From Streptomyces ochraceiscleroticus (GTDB lineage: Bacteria; Actinomycetota; Actinomycetes; Streptomycetales; Streptomycetaceae): a stretch of 64,000 bases of DNA. The DNA is taken from positions 124,001 to 188,000 of the forward strand of contig NZ_JOAX01000011.1 in assembly GCF_000720485.1 (NCBI RefSeq). Reading direction: 5' to 3'. The notes beneath the pieces were generated by a model. That model worked only from the letters and a program-made list of their open reading frames with translations. It searched no databases and was not told where the DNA came from. Below are positions 27,003 through 37,364 of this stretch, in pieces (positions within the stretch are counted from its first letter, which is position 1; the number at the start of each line of letters is the position of its first letter). The position numbers and the translations under genes were made by a program.

Positions 27003-28135
27003 CCAGGAATCCCTCTTCGTCCCCTTGGGACGAGCTCCCCATCCGGGACGAGCTGCGCGGCAAGTCCCCGTACGGCGCCCCTCAGCTGGACGTGCCCGTA
27101 CGCCTGAACACCAACGAGAACCCGTACCCGCTGCCCGAGCCGCTCGTGCAGCGGATCGCCGAGCGGGTCACCGAGGCGGCGCGCGACCTGAACCGCTACC
27201 CGGACCGGGACGCGGTCGAGCTGCGCACGGAGCTGGCCCGGTACCTCTCCCGCACCGGCGGCCACGAGGTCACCAAGGACCAGGTCTGGGCCGCCAACGG
27301 CTCCAACGAGGTCATCCAGCAGCTTCTGCAGACCTTCGGCGGCCCCGGTCGCAGCGCCATCGGCTTCGAGCCGTCGTACTCGATGCACGGCCTGATTTCG
27401 CGCGGCACGGGCACGGAGTGGATCTCAGGGCCGCGCAACGACGACTTCACCATCGACGTCGAGGCCGCCAAGAAGGCCATCGCCGAGCGCAAGCCGGACG
27501 TGGTCTTCATCTGCTCGCCGAACAACCCGACCGGCACCGCCGTGGCAGCGGAAACGGTTCTGGCGCTCTACGAGGCCGCGCAGGCCGCCAAGGCGGACAC
27601 TGCCGGGGCGCTCGTCGTGATCGACGAGGCGTACGGCGAGTTCAGCCACCGCTCCTCGTTGCTCCCGCTGATCGAGGGCCGGCGGAACCTGGTCGTCTCC
27701 CGGACGATGTCCAAGGCGTTCGGCGCGGCCGGGCTGCGCCTCGGTTACCTCGCCGCGGACTCGGCCGTGGTCGACGCCGTACAGCTCGTACGCCTGCCGT
27801 ACCACCTCTCCTCGGTCACCCAGGCCACCGCGCTGGCGGCCCTGGAGCACACCGATACGCTGCTGAAGTACGTCGAGCAGCTCAAGACCGAACGGGACCG
27901 CATCGTCGACGAGCTGCGCGCGATCGGCTGCGAGGTCGTCGACTCCGACGCCAACTTCGTCCAGTTCGGCCGGTTCGACGACCAGCACGCCGCCTGGCAG
28001 GCCATCCTCGACCAGGGCGTCCTGGTCCGTGACAACGGAGTGCCGGGCTGGCTGCGGGTAACCGCCGGCACCCCGGCCGAGAACGACGCGTTCCTCGATG
28101 CGGTGCGCGCGATCATGAAGGAGACAGACGCATGA
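26999..28135 (+). CDS. hisC: Histidinol-phosphate aminotransferase
   Basis: 378 residues. PLP enzyme converting imidazole-acetol phosphate and glutamate to histidinol phosphate. Fold-type I features: [49 protein letters not shown] and the PLP lysine in [17 protein letters not shown]. The GTG at 26999 overlaps the hisD TGA by four bases, implying translational coupling. Its own stop overlaps hisB by four bases. Confidence 0.97.
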   Translation: MTRNPSSSPWDELPIRDELRGKSPYGAPQLDVPVRLNTNENPYPLPEPLVQRIAERVTEAARDLNRYPDRDAVELRTELARYLSRTGGHEVTKDQVWAANGSNEVIQQLLQTFGGPGRSAIGFEPSYSMHGLISRGTGTEWISGPRNDDFTIDVEAAKKAIAERKPDVVFICSPNNPTGTAVAAETVLALYEAAQAAKADTAGALVVIDEAYGEFSHRSSLLPLIEGRRNLVVSRTMSKAFGAAGLRLGYLAADSAVVDAVQLVRLPYHLSSVTQATALAALEHTDTLLKYVEQLKTERDRIVDELRAIGCEVVDSDANFVQFGRFDDQHAAWQAILDQGVLVRDNGVPGWLRVTAGTPAENDAFLDAVRAIMKETDA

Positions 28136-28734
28136 CTCGCGAGGGTCGCATTGGAAGGATCGAGCGCAAGACCAAGGAGACCTCGGTCCTCGTCGAGATC
28201 GACCTCGACGGCACCGGACAGGTCGACGTCTCGACCGGCGTGGGTTTCTACGACCACATGCTCGACCAGCTCGGCCGGCACGGTCTGTTCGACCTCACCG
28301 TGAAGACCGACGGCGACCTGCACATCGACACCCACCACACCATCGAGGACACCGCCCTCGCGCTGGGCGCCGCCTTCAAGCAGGCCCTCGGCGACAAGGT
28401 GGGCATCTACCGCTTCGGCAACTGCACGGTCCCGCTGGACGAGTCGCTCGCCCAGGTCACCGTCGACCTCTCGGGCCGCCCGTACCTGATCCACACCGAG
28501 CCCGAGAACATCGCGCCGATGATCGGCACGTACGACACGACGATGACCCGGCACATCCTGGAGTCCTTCGTCGCGCAGGCCCAGATCGCGCTGCACGTCC
28601 ACGTGCCGTACGGGCGCAACGCCCACCACATCGTCGAGTGCCAGTTCAAGGCGCTGGCCCGGGCGCTGCGGTACGCCTCCGAGCGGGACCCGCGCGCGGC
28701 CGGCATCCTGCCCTCCACGAAGGGCGCGCTGTGA
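28132..28734 (+). CDS. hisB: Imidazoleglycerol-phosphate dehydratase
   Basis: 200 residues, the monofunctional form without the phosphatase domain found in enterobacteria. Mn-binding His-rich motifs: [51 protein letters not shown] and the C-terminal [10 protein letters not shown]. The ATG overlaps the hisC stop (ATGA), and its own stop overlaps the next small gene (GTGA). Confidence 0.97.
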   Translation: MTREGRIGRIERKTKETSVLVEIDLDGTGQVDVSTGVGFYDHMLDQLGRHGLFDLTVKTDGDLHIDTHHTIEDTALALGAAFKQALGDKVGIYRFGNCTVPLDESLAQVTVDLSGRPYLIHTEPENIAPMIGTYDTTMTRHILESFVAQAQIALHVHVPYGRNAHHIVECQFKALARALRYASERDPRAAGILPSTKGAL

Positions 28735-28895
28735 ACGGTCTCTCGACGGTCTTCATCCTCGTGGGCCTCTTCCTGCTCGGCGGAGTCTTCTCCTTCTGGA
28801 AGCAGCAGATGTCCAAGAGCCTGATCGCGGTGCTGGCCATCGGCTCGGTGCTGTGTCTCGTCGCGGGCATCGTCCGGCTGGAGGTCTGGAATTGA
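28731..28895 (+). CDS. Small membrane protein inside the his operon
   Basis: 54 residues. Two hydrophobic segments: [20 protein letters not shown] and [20 protein letters not shown], separated by a short basic turn (KQQMSKS). The GTG at 28731 overlaps the hisB stop by four bases, and the stop overlaps the TTG start of hisH by four bases, so it is firmly embedded in the coupled operon between the dehydratase and the glutamine amidotransferase. No enzymatic motif. Its role is unknown; a membrane tether for His enzymes or an unrelated passenger are both possible. Confidence 0.8.
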   Translation: MNGLSTVFILVGLFLLGGVFSFWKQQMSKSLIAVLAIGSVLCLVAGIVRLEVWN

Positions 28896-29536
28896 GCACG
28901 CCCCGTAAGAAAGTGGTCGTCTTCGACTACGGCTTCGGCAACATCCGGTCCGCCGAGCGGGCGCTGGCCCACGTCGGCGCCGACGTCGAGGTCACCCGCG
29001 ACTACGACACCGCCATGAACGCCGAGGGCCTGCTGGTGCCCGGCGTCGGCGCCTTCGCGTCCTGCATGAAGGGCCTGCGCGAGGCCCGCGGCGACTGGGT
29101 CGTGGGCCGCCGCCTCGCCGGCGGACGCCCGGTCATGGGCATCTGCGTCGGCATGCAGATCCTCTTCGGCCGCGGCATCGAGCACGACGTGGAGACCGAG
29201 GGTCTGGACGAGTGGCCCGGCACGGTCGGCCCGCTCAAGGCCGACATCGTGCCGCACATGGGCTGGAACACCGTCGAGGCGCCGCAGGACTCGCGGCTCT
29301 TCGCCGGCCTGGACGCCGACGAGCGCTACTACTTCGTGCACTCCTACGCGGTGCACCAGTGGGAGCTGGAGGTCAGCAACCCCGCCATGCGCGCGCCGCA
29401 GGTCACCTGGGCCACGCACGGCGAGCCCTTCGTGGCCGCCGTGGAGAACGGGCCGCTGTGGGCCACCCAGTTCCACCCCGAGAAGTCCGGCGACGCCGGC
29501 GCCCAGCTCCTGAGCAATTGGATCGACACGCTGTGA
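28892..29536 (+). CDS. hisH: Imidazole glycerol phosphate synthase, glutamine amidotransferase subunit
   Basis: 214 residues. Class I amidotransferase that releases ammonia from glutamine for HisF. Catalytic triad motifs: nucleophile Cys in [11 protein letters not shown], and [11 protein letters not shown] with the His and Glu. The start appears to be the rare TTG at 28892, which overlaps the preceding stop (TTGA); it gives [20 protein letters not shown], matching the family N-terminus. No ATG or GTG lies near enough to be better. The partner hisF is three genes downstream at 30685. Confidence 0.95.
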   Translation: MSTPRKKVVVFDYGFGNIRSAERALAHVGADVEVTRDYDTAMNAEGLLVPGVGAFASCMKGLREARGDWVVGRRLAGGRPVMGICVGMQILFGRGIEHDVETEGLDEWPGTVGPLKADIVPHMGWNTVEAPQDSRLFAGLDADERYYFVHSYAVHQWELEVSNPAMRAPQVTWATHGEPFVAAVENGPLWATQFHPEKSGDAGAQLLSNWIDTL

Positions 29537-29550
29537 ACGCGGAGAACGCT

Positions 29551-30273
29551 GTGAACAAGCTTGAACTGCTGCCCGCCGTCGACGTCCGCGACGGCCAGGC
29601 CGTCCGCCTCGTACACGGCGAGTCCGGCTCCGAGACCTCCTACGGCGACCCGTTGCAGGCCGCCCTGGCCTGGCAGCAGTCGGGCGCCGAGTGGCTGCAC
29701 CTGGTCGACCTGGACGCCGCCTTCGGCACCGGCGACAACCGCGCGCAGATCGCCGAGGTCGCCCGCTCCATGGACATCAAGGTCGAGCTGTCCGGCGGCA
29801 TCCGCGACGACGACTCGCTGGCCGCGGCGCTCGCCACCGGCTGCACGCGCGTCAACATCGGCACCGCGGCCCTGGAGAACCCCGAGTGGGTCGCCAAGAT
29901 CATCGCCGAGCACGGCGACAAGATCGCGGTGGGCCTGGACGTGCGCGGCACGACGCTGCGCGGCCGCGGCTGGACCCGCGACGGCGGCGACCTGTACGAG
30001 ACGCTGGCCCGGCTGGACTCCGAGGGCTGCGCCCGGTACGTCGTCACCGACATCAACAAGGACGGCACGCTGCAGGGCCCCAACCTGGAGCTGCTGAAGA
30101 ACGTCTGCGCCGCGACCGACCGGCCCGTCGTCGCCTCCGGCGGCGTCTCCTCCCTCGACGACCTGCGCGCCATCGCGACGCTGGTCCCCGAAGGCGTGGA
30201 GGGCGCGATCGTCGGGAAGGCCCTGTACGCCAAGGCGTTCACCCTCGAAGAGGCCCTGGAGGCCACCCGCTAG
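29551..30273 (+). CDS. priA: Bifunctional phosphoribosyl isomerase A (HisA and TrpF activities)
   Basis: 240 residues, (beta/alpha)8 barrel. In actinomycetes this enzyme isomerises both ProFAR (His pathway) and phosphoribosyl anthranilate (Trp pathway); consistent with that, no trpF is seen near the trp genes here. Motifs: [18 protein letters not shown] with the N-terminal catalytic Asp, [28 protein letters not shown] with the second Asp, and [13 protein letters not shown]. The GTG at 29551 has GGAG about seven bases upstream; the GTG at 29533 overlaps the hisH stop and is an alternative adding six residues. Confidence 0.94.
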   Translation: MNKLELLPAVDVRDGQAVRLVHGESGSETSYGDPLQAALAWQQSGAEWLHLVDLDAAFGTGDNRAQIAEVARSMDIKVELSGGIRDDDSLAAALATGCTRVNIGTAALENPEWVAKIIAEHGDKIAVGLDVRGTTLRGRGWTRDGGDLYETLARLDSEGCARYVVTDINKDGTLQGPNLELLKNVCAATDRPVVASGGVSSLDDLRAIATLVPEGVEGAIVGKALYAKAFTLEEALEATR

Positions 30274-30288
30274 CAGGGAGATGGACCG

Positions 30289-30678
30289 ATGACCGACGTA
30301 CGGCGCGTGCCTGGTGAAGGACCCTGGGAAGAGGCGTTCGGAGCGGCGCGCGCCGTCGCGGCCGGTGACCGTGTCCATGTCGCCGGCACGACGCCGTTCG
30401 ACGGCACGGTGCTGTACGGCGAGGGCGATCCGTACGAGCAGACCCGGGTCGCCTTCACCAGGGCGCTCGACGCCCTCACGGAGTTCGGCCTGGACGCGAA
30501 CGCGGTCGTCCGCACCCGCGTCTACCTCACCCACACCCGCGACATCGACGAGGCGGCCCGCGCCCACCAGGAGCTCTTCGGCGCGGTCCGCCCCGCCACG
30601 ACCGTCGTCGTGGTCTCGGGCTTCGTCGACCCCCGCATCCTGATCCAAGTAGAACTAGAAGCTTTCAGAGAGGTCTGA
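30289..30678 (+). CDS. RidA/YjgF family deaminase
   Basis: 129 residues. The family hydrolyses reactive enamine/imine intermediates, protecting PLP enzymes from damage. Seen: AGDRVHVAGTTPFDG, QTRVAFTRALDALTEFGLD, VVRTRVYLTHTRDIDEA and a conserved Arg followed by TTVVVVSGFVDPRILIQVELEAF, where the Arg and terminal Glu belong to the substrate pocket. It sits between priA (15 bases) and hisF (6 bases), so it is cotranscribed with the his genes. It may limit imine stress from amino acid synthesis; specificity not deducible. Confidence 0.9.
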   Translation: MTDVRRVPGEGPWEEAFGAARAVAAGDRVHVAGTTPFDGTVLYGEGDPYEQTRVAFTRALDALTEFGLDANAVVRTRVYLTHTRDIDEAARAHQELFGAVRPATTVVVVSGFVDPRILIQVELEAFREV

Positions 30679-30684
30679 ACAGAC

Positions 30685-31455
30685 ATGACCCTGGCGGTCC
30701 GAGTCATCCCCTGCCTGGACGTCGACAACGGCCGGGTCGTCAAGGGCGTCAACTTCCAGAACCTCCGCGACGCCGGTGACCCCGTCGAGATGGCCAAGAT
30801 CTACGGTGAGGAGGGCGCCGACGAGCTGACCTTCCTCGACATCACCGCCTCCTCCGGCAACCGCGAGACCACCTACGACGTGGTCCGCCGCACCGCCGAG
30901 CAGGTCTTCATCCCGCTCACCGTCGGCGGCGGCGTCCGCACCCCCGAGGACGTCGACAAGCTGCTGCGCGCGGGCGCCGACAAGGTCGGCGTCAACACCG
31001 CGGCGATCGCCCGCCCCGAGCTGATCCGGGAGATCGCCGAACGCTTCGGCCGTCAGGTCCTGGTCCTCTCCGTCGATGCCCGCCGCACGCCCGAGGGCAC
31101 CAGCACCCCCTCCGGTTTCGAGGTCACCACCCACGGCGGCCGCCGCGGCACCGGCATCGACGCCGTCGAGTGGGCGCACCGCGCCGCCGAGCTCGGCGCC
31201 GGCGAGATCCTGCTGAACTCCATGGACGCCGACGGCACCAAGGACGGCTACGACACCGAGATGATCGCCGCCGTCCGCAAGCACGTCACCATCCCGGTCA
31301 TCGCCTCCGGCGGCGCCGGCAAGCTCACCGACTTCCCGCCGGCCATCGACGCCGGCGCCGACGCCGTCCTCGCCGCCTCCGTCTTCCACTTCGGCGACCT
31401 GCGCATCGGCGAGGTCAAGAACACCCTCCGCGAAACGGGTCACCCGGTCCGCTGA
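30685..31455 (+). CDS. hisF: Imidazole glycerol phosphate synthase, cyclase subunit
   Basis: 256 residues, (beta/alpha)8 barrel. With HisH it converts PRFAR and ammonia to imidazole glycerol phosphate and AICAR. Motifs: [18 protein letters not shown] with the catalytic Asp near residue 11, [44 protein letters not shown] and [16 protein letters not shown] at 30685 six bases after the RidA stop with AGAGAGG upstream. Last gene of this his operon; hisI is separated from it by 11.5 kb here. Confidence 0.97.
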   Translation: MTLAVRVIPCLDVDNGRVVKGVNFQNLRDAGDPVEMAKIYGEEGADELTFLDITASSGNRETTYDVVRRTAEQVFIPLTVGGGVRTPEDVDKLLRAGADKVGVNTAAIARPELIREIAERFGRQVLVLSVDARRTPEGTSTPSGFEVTTHGGRRGTGIDAVEWAHRAAELGAGEILLNSMDADGTKDGYDTEMIAAVRKHVTIPVIASGGAGKLTDFPPAIDAGADAVLAASVFHFGDLRIGEVKNTLRETGHPVR

Positions 31456-31496
31456 CACGGCCGGTACATCTCCTGGTCGGAGACCCGCCACCGCCG

Positions 31497-31502
31497 TAGG
31501 CT
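31497..31502 (+). promoter_or_regulatory. Candidate -10 box for the nitrile hydratase operon
   Basis: TAGGCT is six bases before the ATG at 31509 and no ribosome binding site lies between, suggesting a leaderless transcript. No convincing -35 was found. Confidence 0.3.
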
Positions 31503-31508
31503 CGGCCC

Positions 31509-31778
31509 ATGAGCCGAGTCAACGACGTGGGCGGGCAGACCGGGTTCGGCGCGCTGCGGATCGAGGCGGGGGAGCCGCCGTTCCACGCGGACTGGGAGGC
31601 GCGGGTGTACGCGCTGAACATGGCGCTGGTGCGCGGCGGGGTCTACACGCTGGACGAGTTCCGGGACGCCGTGGAACGGATGGCGCCCGCCGAGTATCTG
31701 GCGGCTTCGTACTACGAGCGGTGGCTGCACGCCATCGAGACGCTGGTCGCCGAGCGGAAGGTGCTCGGCGATGCCTGA
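31509..31778 (+). CDS. Nitrile hydratase-type beta subunit, N-terminal half as separate protein
   Basis: 89 residues. Matches the N-terminal domain of nitrile hydratase beta subunits: VNDVGGQTGFGALRI, then FHADWEARVYALNMAL and EFRDAVERMAPAEYLAASYY. In ordinary nitrile hydratases this domain is fused to the C-terminal domain; here the frame ends at 31778 and the C-terminal half is a separate gene overlapping by eight bases. The same split is known for thiocyanate hydrolase and for the toyocamycin nitrile hydratase ToyJKL. It hydrates a nitrile or similar carbon-nitrogen triple bond in complex with the metal-bearing alpha subunit downstream; substrate unknown. Confidence 0.85.
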   Translation: MSRVNDVGGQTGFGALRIEAGEPPFHADWEARVYALNMALVRGGVYTLDEFRDAVERMAPAEYLAASYYERWLHAIETLVAERKVLGDA

Positions 31779-32064
31779 GCCGGCGGCCTTCGCGGCCGGA
31801 CAGCGGGTGCGGGTACGGGCCGCCGACCCGGACGGGCACACGCGGGCACCGCGGTACGTACGCGGGCACACCGGCCGGGTCGTGGAGTCGCAGGGCCGCT
31901 GGCCGCTGGCCGACGACCGGGCCACGGGCGCCGCGGAGCCACGCGTGGAGACCGTCTACACCGTCGCCTTCCCGGCCCGGGAGCTGTGGGGCGAGGGCAC
32001 GCACGAGGTCACGGTGGACCTCTGGGAGTCGTACCTGGAACAGGCAGCGGAGGAGCGGGCGTGA
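31771..32064 (+). CDS. Nitrile hydratase-type beta subunit, C-terminal half as separate protein
   Basis: 97 residues. Matches the SH3-like C-terminal domain of nitrile hydratase beta: FAAGQRVRVRA, RAPRYVRGHTGRVVESQG, ETVYTVAFPARELWGEG and VTVDLWESYLE. The ATG at 31771 overlaps the preceding gene by eight bases (ATGCCTGA) and its stop overlaps the alpha gene by four (GTGA), so all three subunits are translationally coupled. The split is clean, at the domain border, and not a frameshift artefact: each half has its own start and stop. Confidence 0.85.
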   Translation: MPEPAAFAAGQRVRVRAADPDGHTRAPRYVRGHTGRVVESQGRWPLADDRATGAAEPRVETVYTVAFPARELWGEGTHEVTVDLWESYLEQAAEERA

Positions 32065-32651
32065 GCGGGGAACATGCGAGCAGCACGGTGGCGGTGCGGG
32101 TGCGCCGCCTGGAGGAGCGGCTGGTGGCGGCCGGGGTGGTCGGCGACGACCAGCTCGACGCGATCCTGACCAAGCTGCTGAACGGCGCGTCTCCGGTCAA
32201 CGGCGCGCGGGTGACGGCCCGCGCCTGGACGGACCCGGGCTTCAAGGAGCGGCTGCTGGCGGACGCCAATACGGCGCTGCCCGAGCTCGGCCTGTCGATG
32301 ACCGGCGGCATCCAGGAACAGCGCCTCAAGGTCGTCGAGAACACGACGGAGGTGCACAACGTCCTCGTCTGCACCCTGTGTTCGTGCTATCCGATCGGGC
32401 TGCTGGGGCCGTCCCCGTCCTGGTACAAGAGCGAGGCGTACCGGTCGCGGGTGGTGCGCGATCCGCGGTCCGTCCTGGCGGAGTTCGGGCTCGAACTGCC
32501 CGACGACGTCACGGTCACCGTCTGGGACTCCAGCGCGGAGAGCCGCTACATGGTGCTGCCGCGGCGGCCCGATGGCACGGACGGGCTGGGCGAGGAAGAA
32601 CTCGCCCGCCTCGTGACACGGGAGGGTCTCATCGGGACCGCCGCGGTCTGA
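32061..32651 (+). CDS. Nitrile hydratase-type alpha subunit, cobalt type
   Basis: 196 residues. The metal-claw motif VCTLCSCYP is present (Cys104, Cys107, Ser108, Cys109); Thr between the first Cys and Leu marks the cobalt type, Ser marks the iron type. In the family two of these Cys are oxidised to sulfenic/sulfinic acids. Also seen: NGARVTARAWTDPGFKERLL, PSWYKSEAYRSRVVRDPRSV and TVTVWDSSAESRYMVLPRRP. The GTG at 32061 overlaps the preceding stop. No dedicated activator/cobalt chaperone gene lies next to it. Whether the substrate is a nitrile, thiocyanate or a nucleoside nitrile cannot be decided from sequence. Confidence 0.92.
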   Translation: MSGEHASSTVAVRVRRLEERLVAAGVVGDDQLDAILTKLLNGASPVNGARVTARAWTDPGFKERLLADANTALPELGLSMTGGIQEQRLKVVENTTEVHNVLVCTLCSCYPIGLLGPSPSWYKSEAYRSRVVRDPRSVLAEFGLELPDDVTVTVWDSSAESRYMVLPRRPDGTDGLGEEELARLVTREGLIGTAAV

Positions 32652-32653
32652 AA

Positions 32654-32693
32654 GGCGCCGCGGCTGCGGAGCGTCGGTTGCCGCCGCGGCGCC
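32654..32693. terminator. Hairpin between nitrile hydratase and sdhB (convergent)
   Basis: GGCGCCGCGGC (32654-32664) and GCCGCGGCGCC (32683-32693) pair perfectly over 11 bp with an 18-base loop. It starts right after the alpha-subunit stop and may end both convergent transcripts. Confidence 0.6.
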
Positions 32694-32711
32694 GGTCAGT
32701 GGGGTTTGGGC

Positions 32712-33448
32712 TCACGCCTTACGGGCCGCCCGGACGAACTCACGGTTCATCTTCGTGATGCTGAACAGCGGGATGCCCTTGGGGCAGGCCGTCGCGCACT
32801 CGCCGGTGTTCGTGCAGCCGCCGAAGCCCTCGTCGTCCATCTGCCCGACCATGTCCAGGACCCGGGACTCGCGCTCCGGGGCGCCCTGCGGCAGGGAGTT
32901 GAGGTGGACGACCTTGGCGGAGGTGAAGAGCATCGCCGAGCCGTTGGGGCAGGCCGCGACGCACGCGCCGCAGCCGATGCACTCCGCGTGCTCGAAGGCG
33001 GTGTCGGCGGCCGGCTTCGGCACCGGCGTGGCGTGCGCCTCGGGGGCGCTGCCCGTCGGAGCCGTGATGTAGCCGCCGGACCCGATGATCCGGTCGAAGG
33101 CCGTACGGTCCACGACCAGGTCCTTGACCACGGGGAACGCCGAGGCGCGCCACGGCTCGATGTCGATCGTGTCGCCGTCGTCGAAGTGCCGCATGTGGAG
33201 CTGACAGGTGGTGGTCCGCTCCGGCCCGTGTGCCTCACCATTGATGACCATGCCGCAGGCCCCGCAGATCCCCTCGCGGCAGTCGTGGTCGAAGGCGACC
33301 GGCTCCTCACCGCGCAGAATCAGCTCTTCATTGAGGGTGTCGAGCATTTCGAGAAAGGACATCTCGGGCGAGATGTCCCGCACGTCGTACTCGGTCATAC
33401 GACCCGCGGAATCGGGGCCGGACTGGCGCCAGATGCGCAGGGTGAGGT

Positions 33449-33452
<4 letters not shown>
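32712..33452 (-). CDS. sdhB: Succinate dehydrogenase iron-sulfur subunit
   Basis: 246 residues. Carries electrons from the flavoprotein to the membrane quinone site. Cluster ligands seen: [2Fe-2S] in [16 protein letters not shown] and TTCQLHM; [4Fe-4S] and [3Fe-4S] in [14 protein letters not shown] and [16 protein letters not shown]. The GTG at 33452 overlaps the sdhA stop by four bases. Last gene of sdhCAB, transcribed leftwards and convergent with the nitrile hydratase genes. Confidence 0.95.
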
Positions 33453-35395
<1,943 letters not shown>

Positions 35396-35396
35396 G

Positions 35397-36104
35397 TCAG
35401 CTCACAACTCCGGTCATCACGGAGACGGGGACGGCGATGAAGCCGAGGGTGAGGACCAGGGCCAGGAGGTTGGCGATGGCCTTGAGGGTGCGGTCGCGCC
35501 CCGGACGGTTGGCGCCCAGCGTCTGGGCGGCGCTCCAGAAGCCGTGCCGGATGTGCAGGCCGAGCGCGAGCATCGCGACGATGTAGATGACGTTGCCGTA
35601 CCAGGTGGAGAAGGTGGCGACGACATTGGCGTACGGGTGTCCGGCCGCGGCGTGCGGGTTCACCGTCAGGGTCGTCAGGTCCAGGATGTGCCAGACGATG
35701 AAGAGGCCGAGGATGACGCCGCCCCAGCGCATGGTGCGGGTGGCGTAGCTGGCCCGCTTCTTCTTGTGCGCATACTTCTGCGGACGTGCGGCGATGTCGC
35801 GGCGGCTGAGCTGGTACGCGGCGACCGCGTGCACGACGACCGCGGCGAGCAGCACGACGCGGGCGATCCACAGGAACCACTCGTGGTGCAGGAAGGGCTC
35901 GCCGATGGTGCGCAGCCAGTGGGCGTAACCGTCGAACTCGGCGGCTCCGAAGAAGATCTTGAGGTTGCCCAGCATGTGGGCGACCAAGTACAGCAGCATC
36001 ACGATGCCGCTGACGGCCATCGCCGTCTTCTTGCCGACGGTCGAGTGCCACAGGATGCCCGCGTAGGAGGACGGCCGTCGGTCCGTCCGGGTGTCCACTG
36101 CCAT
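35397..36104 (-). CDS. sdhC: Succinate dehydrogenase cytochrome b558-type membrane anchor
   Basis: 235 residues with five hydrophobic helices: [77 protein letters not shown] and [20 protein letters not shown]. Several His in helices ([31 protein letters not shown]) fit two b-type haems, as in type B quinone reductases that need no SdhD. The ATG at 36104 is the usual N-terminus ([12 protein letters not shown]); an ATG at 36134 would add ten residues. First gene of sdhCAB, divergent from the LysR gene. Confidence 0.92.
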   Translation of the reverse strand: MAVDTRTDRRPSSYAGILWHSTVGKKTAMAVSGIVMLLYLVAHMLGNLKIFFGAAEFDGYAHWLRTIGEPFLHHEWFLWIARVVLLAAVVVHAVAAYQLSRRDIAARPQKYAHKKKRASYATRTMRWGGVILGLFIVWHILDLTTLTVNPHAAAGHPYANVVATFSTWYGNVIYIVAMLALGLHIRHGFWSAAQTLGANRPGRDRTLKAIANLLALVLTLGFIAVPVSVMTGVVS

Positions 36105-36149
36105 GGGCACGACGGTAGGGACGCGATAAGCCATCAGTCCAAGACATGG

Positions 36150-36178
36150 TGGAGCTCAACTCCATAGACGTTGGCTAT
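36150..36178. promoter_or_regulatory. Paired dyads between sdhC and lysR: likely LysR operators
   Basis: TGGAG-N5-CTCCA (36150-36164) abuts ATAG-N7-CTAT (36164-36178). The second fits the T-N11-A LysR box exactly (T36165, A36177). Both lie in the divergent gap, one just upstream of the -10 of lysR, so autoregulation plus control of sdhCAB is likely. Confidence 0.55.
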
Positions 36179-36186
36179 CGAGCCAC

Positions 36187-36192
36187 TATTCT
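36187..36192 (+). promoter_or_regulatory. Candidate -10 box of leaderless lysR gene
   Basis: TATTCT is followed by six bases (GGCCGC) and then the ATG at 36199. There is no ribosome binding site, so a leaderless message is likely. Confidence 0.4.
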
Positions 36193-36198
36193 GGCCGC

Positions 36199-37098
36199 AT
36201 GCAGCTCCAGCAGCTCCGCTATTTCGCGGCCGTCGCCGACACCCGGCACTTCACCCGCGCGGCCGAGCAGGAACACGTCGCGCAGCCCTCGCTCTCCCAG
36301 CAGATCCGGTCCCTGGAGCGGGAGCTGGGCGCCGAGCTGTTCCACCGGGCGCGCGGCCACATCATGCTCACCGACGCGGGGGAGACGCTGCTGCCGTTCG
36401 CGCGCCGCATCCTCGCCGACGCCGACACCGCGCGGCGCGAGGTCCAGGAGGTCGCCGGGCTGCGCCGCGGCCGGCTGCGGCTCGGCGCCCCGCCCAGCCT
36501 GTGCGCCTCCGTCGTGCCCGACGTGCTCCGCGCCTTCCACGACCGCTATCCGGGCGTCGATCTTCAGGTGCACGAGAGCGGCTCGCAGGACCTGGTGCGC
36601 GTACTGGCCGCGGGCGAGCTGGACCTCGCCCTCGTCATCACCCCGCTGCCGGTGCAGGCGCCTGCGCTGACCACCGCCGAGCTGCTGCGCGAGGAGCTGG
36701 TGTTGGTCTCGGCGCCGGATGCGCCGCCGCCCGTACGCCGCAAGTACCTCCGCGTGGACGATCTGCGCGACCATCCGCTGGTGATGTTCCGGCGCGGCTA
36801 CGACCTGCGGGAATTCACCGTGGCCGCGTGCCGCGCGGCCGGCTTCGAGCCGGTCTTCACCGTCGAGGGCGGCGAGATGGACGCGGTGCTCGGCTTCGTA
36901 CGGGCGGGGCTCGGCAGCGCCGTCGTGCCGATCATGGTCGCCGAGCGGGCCGGGCTGCGCAGCACCCCGTTCGCCGCGCCGGGCCTGCACCGCAACATCT
37001 CCGTCGCGCACCGCGCGGACGTCTCGCCGCCCCGCGCGGCCCGCGAGCTGCAGCGGATCCTCGTACGCCACCTCACGCCCGGGGCCGCGGACGGCTAG
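36199..37098 (+). CDS. LysR-family transcriptional regulator, divergent from sdhCAB
   Basis: 299 residues. N-terminal winged helix-turn-helix (MQLQQLRYFAAVADTRHFTR, HVAQPSLSQQIRSLERELGA, TDAGETLLPFARRIL), then a two-lobed effector domain (RLRLGAPPSLCASVVPDVLR, DLALVITPLPVQAP, HPLVMFRRGYDLREF). The effector is unknown; a carboxylic acid such as a TCA intermediate would fit the neighbour sdhCAB. Two dyads in the gap, including a T-N11-A box, support control of the divergent operon. It could instead regulate the five-gene group downstream, which is on the same strand after a 266-base gap. Confidence 0.88.
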   Translation: MQLQQLRYFAAVADTRHFTRAAEQEHVAQPSLSQQIRSLERELGAELFHRARGHIMLTDAGETLLPFARRILADADTARREVQEVAGLRRGRLRLGAPPSLCASVVPDVLRAFHDRYPGVDLQVHESGSQDLVRVLAAGELDLALVITPLPVQAPALTTAELLREELVLVSAPDAPPPVRRKYLRVDDLRDHPLVMFRRGYDLREFTVAACRAAGFEPVFTVEGGEMDAVLGFVRAGLGSAVVPIMVAERAGLRSTPFAAPGLHRNISVAHRADVSPPRAARELQRILVRHLTPGAADG

Positions 37099-37364
37099 AC
37101 CCGCCCCGGCGGCCACGGCAGCACGGGGGCGGTTTCCGGCCAGTACGACGTGATATTGCCGTACGGCCGAAGAGGCGGCCCTGCCTGGTGGCGGGAGTCC
37201 GTGCGCCGCGCGGGGAATATCCGCGCGCTGCGCGACCGGCGTTTTCCACGCACAAATCCGGTACGCCATTGCTTGCCGACGGGACATCGCGGTACGAATG
37301 CCTCACTTGCCGTCCGGCAGTCCGCGGCCGGCAATCGGGGGAATCAACGGGGGAGAACATCACC
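37099..37364. other. AT-richer intergenic region before the five-gene group
   Basis: 266 bases with several AT-rich patches (for example around 37150-37160 and 37240-37275) unlike the flanking coding DNA. One weak promoter candidate, no convincing gene. Confidence 0.5.
37269..37298 (+). promoter_or_regulatory. Weak promoter candidate for phosphoribosyltransferase gene
   Basis: TTGCTT at 37269-37274 and TACGAA at 37293-37298 are 18 bases apart, a loose match to the main sigma factor consensus, about 67 bases before the ATG at 37365. Confidence 0.25.

Noticed and set aside
31771..31778. Frameshift splitting a normal nitrile hydratase beta subunit
   Set aside because: The break is at the domain border, the second gene has its own ATG, and natural split forms are known; a sequencing error is less likely.
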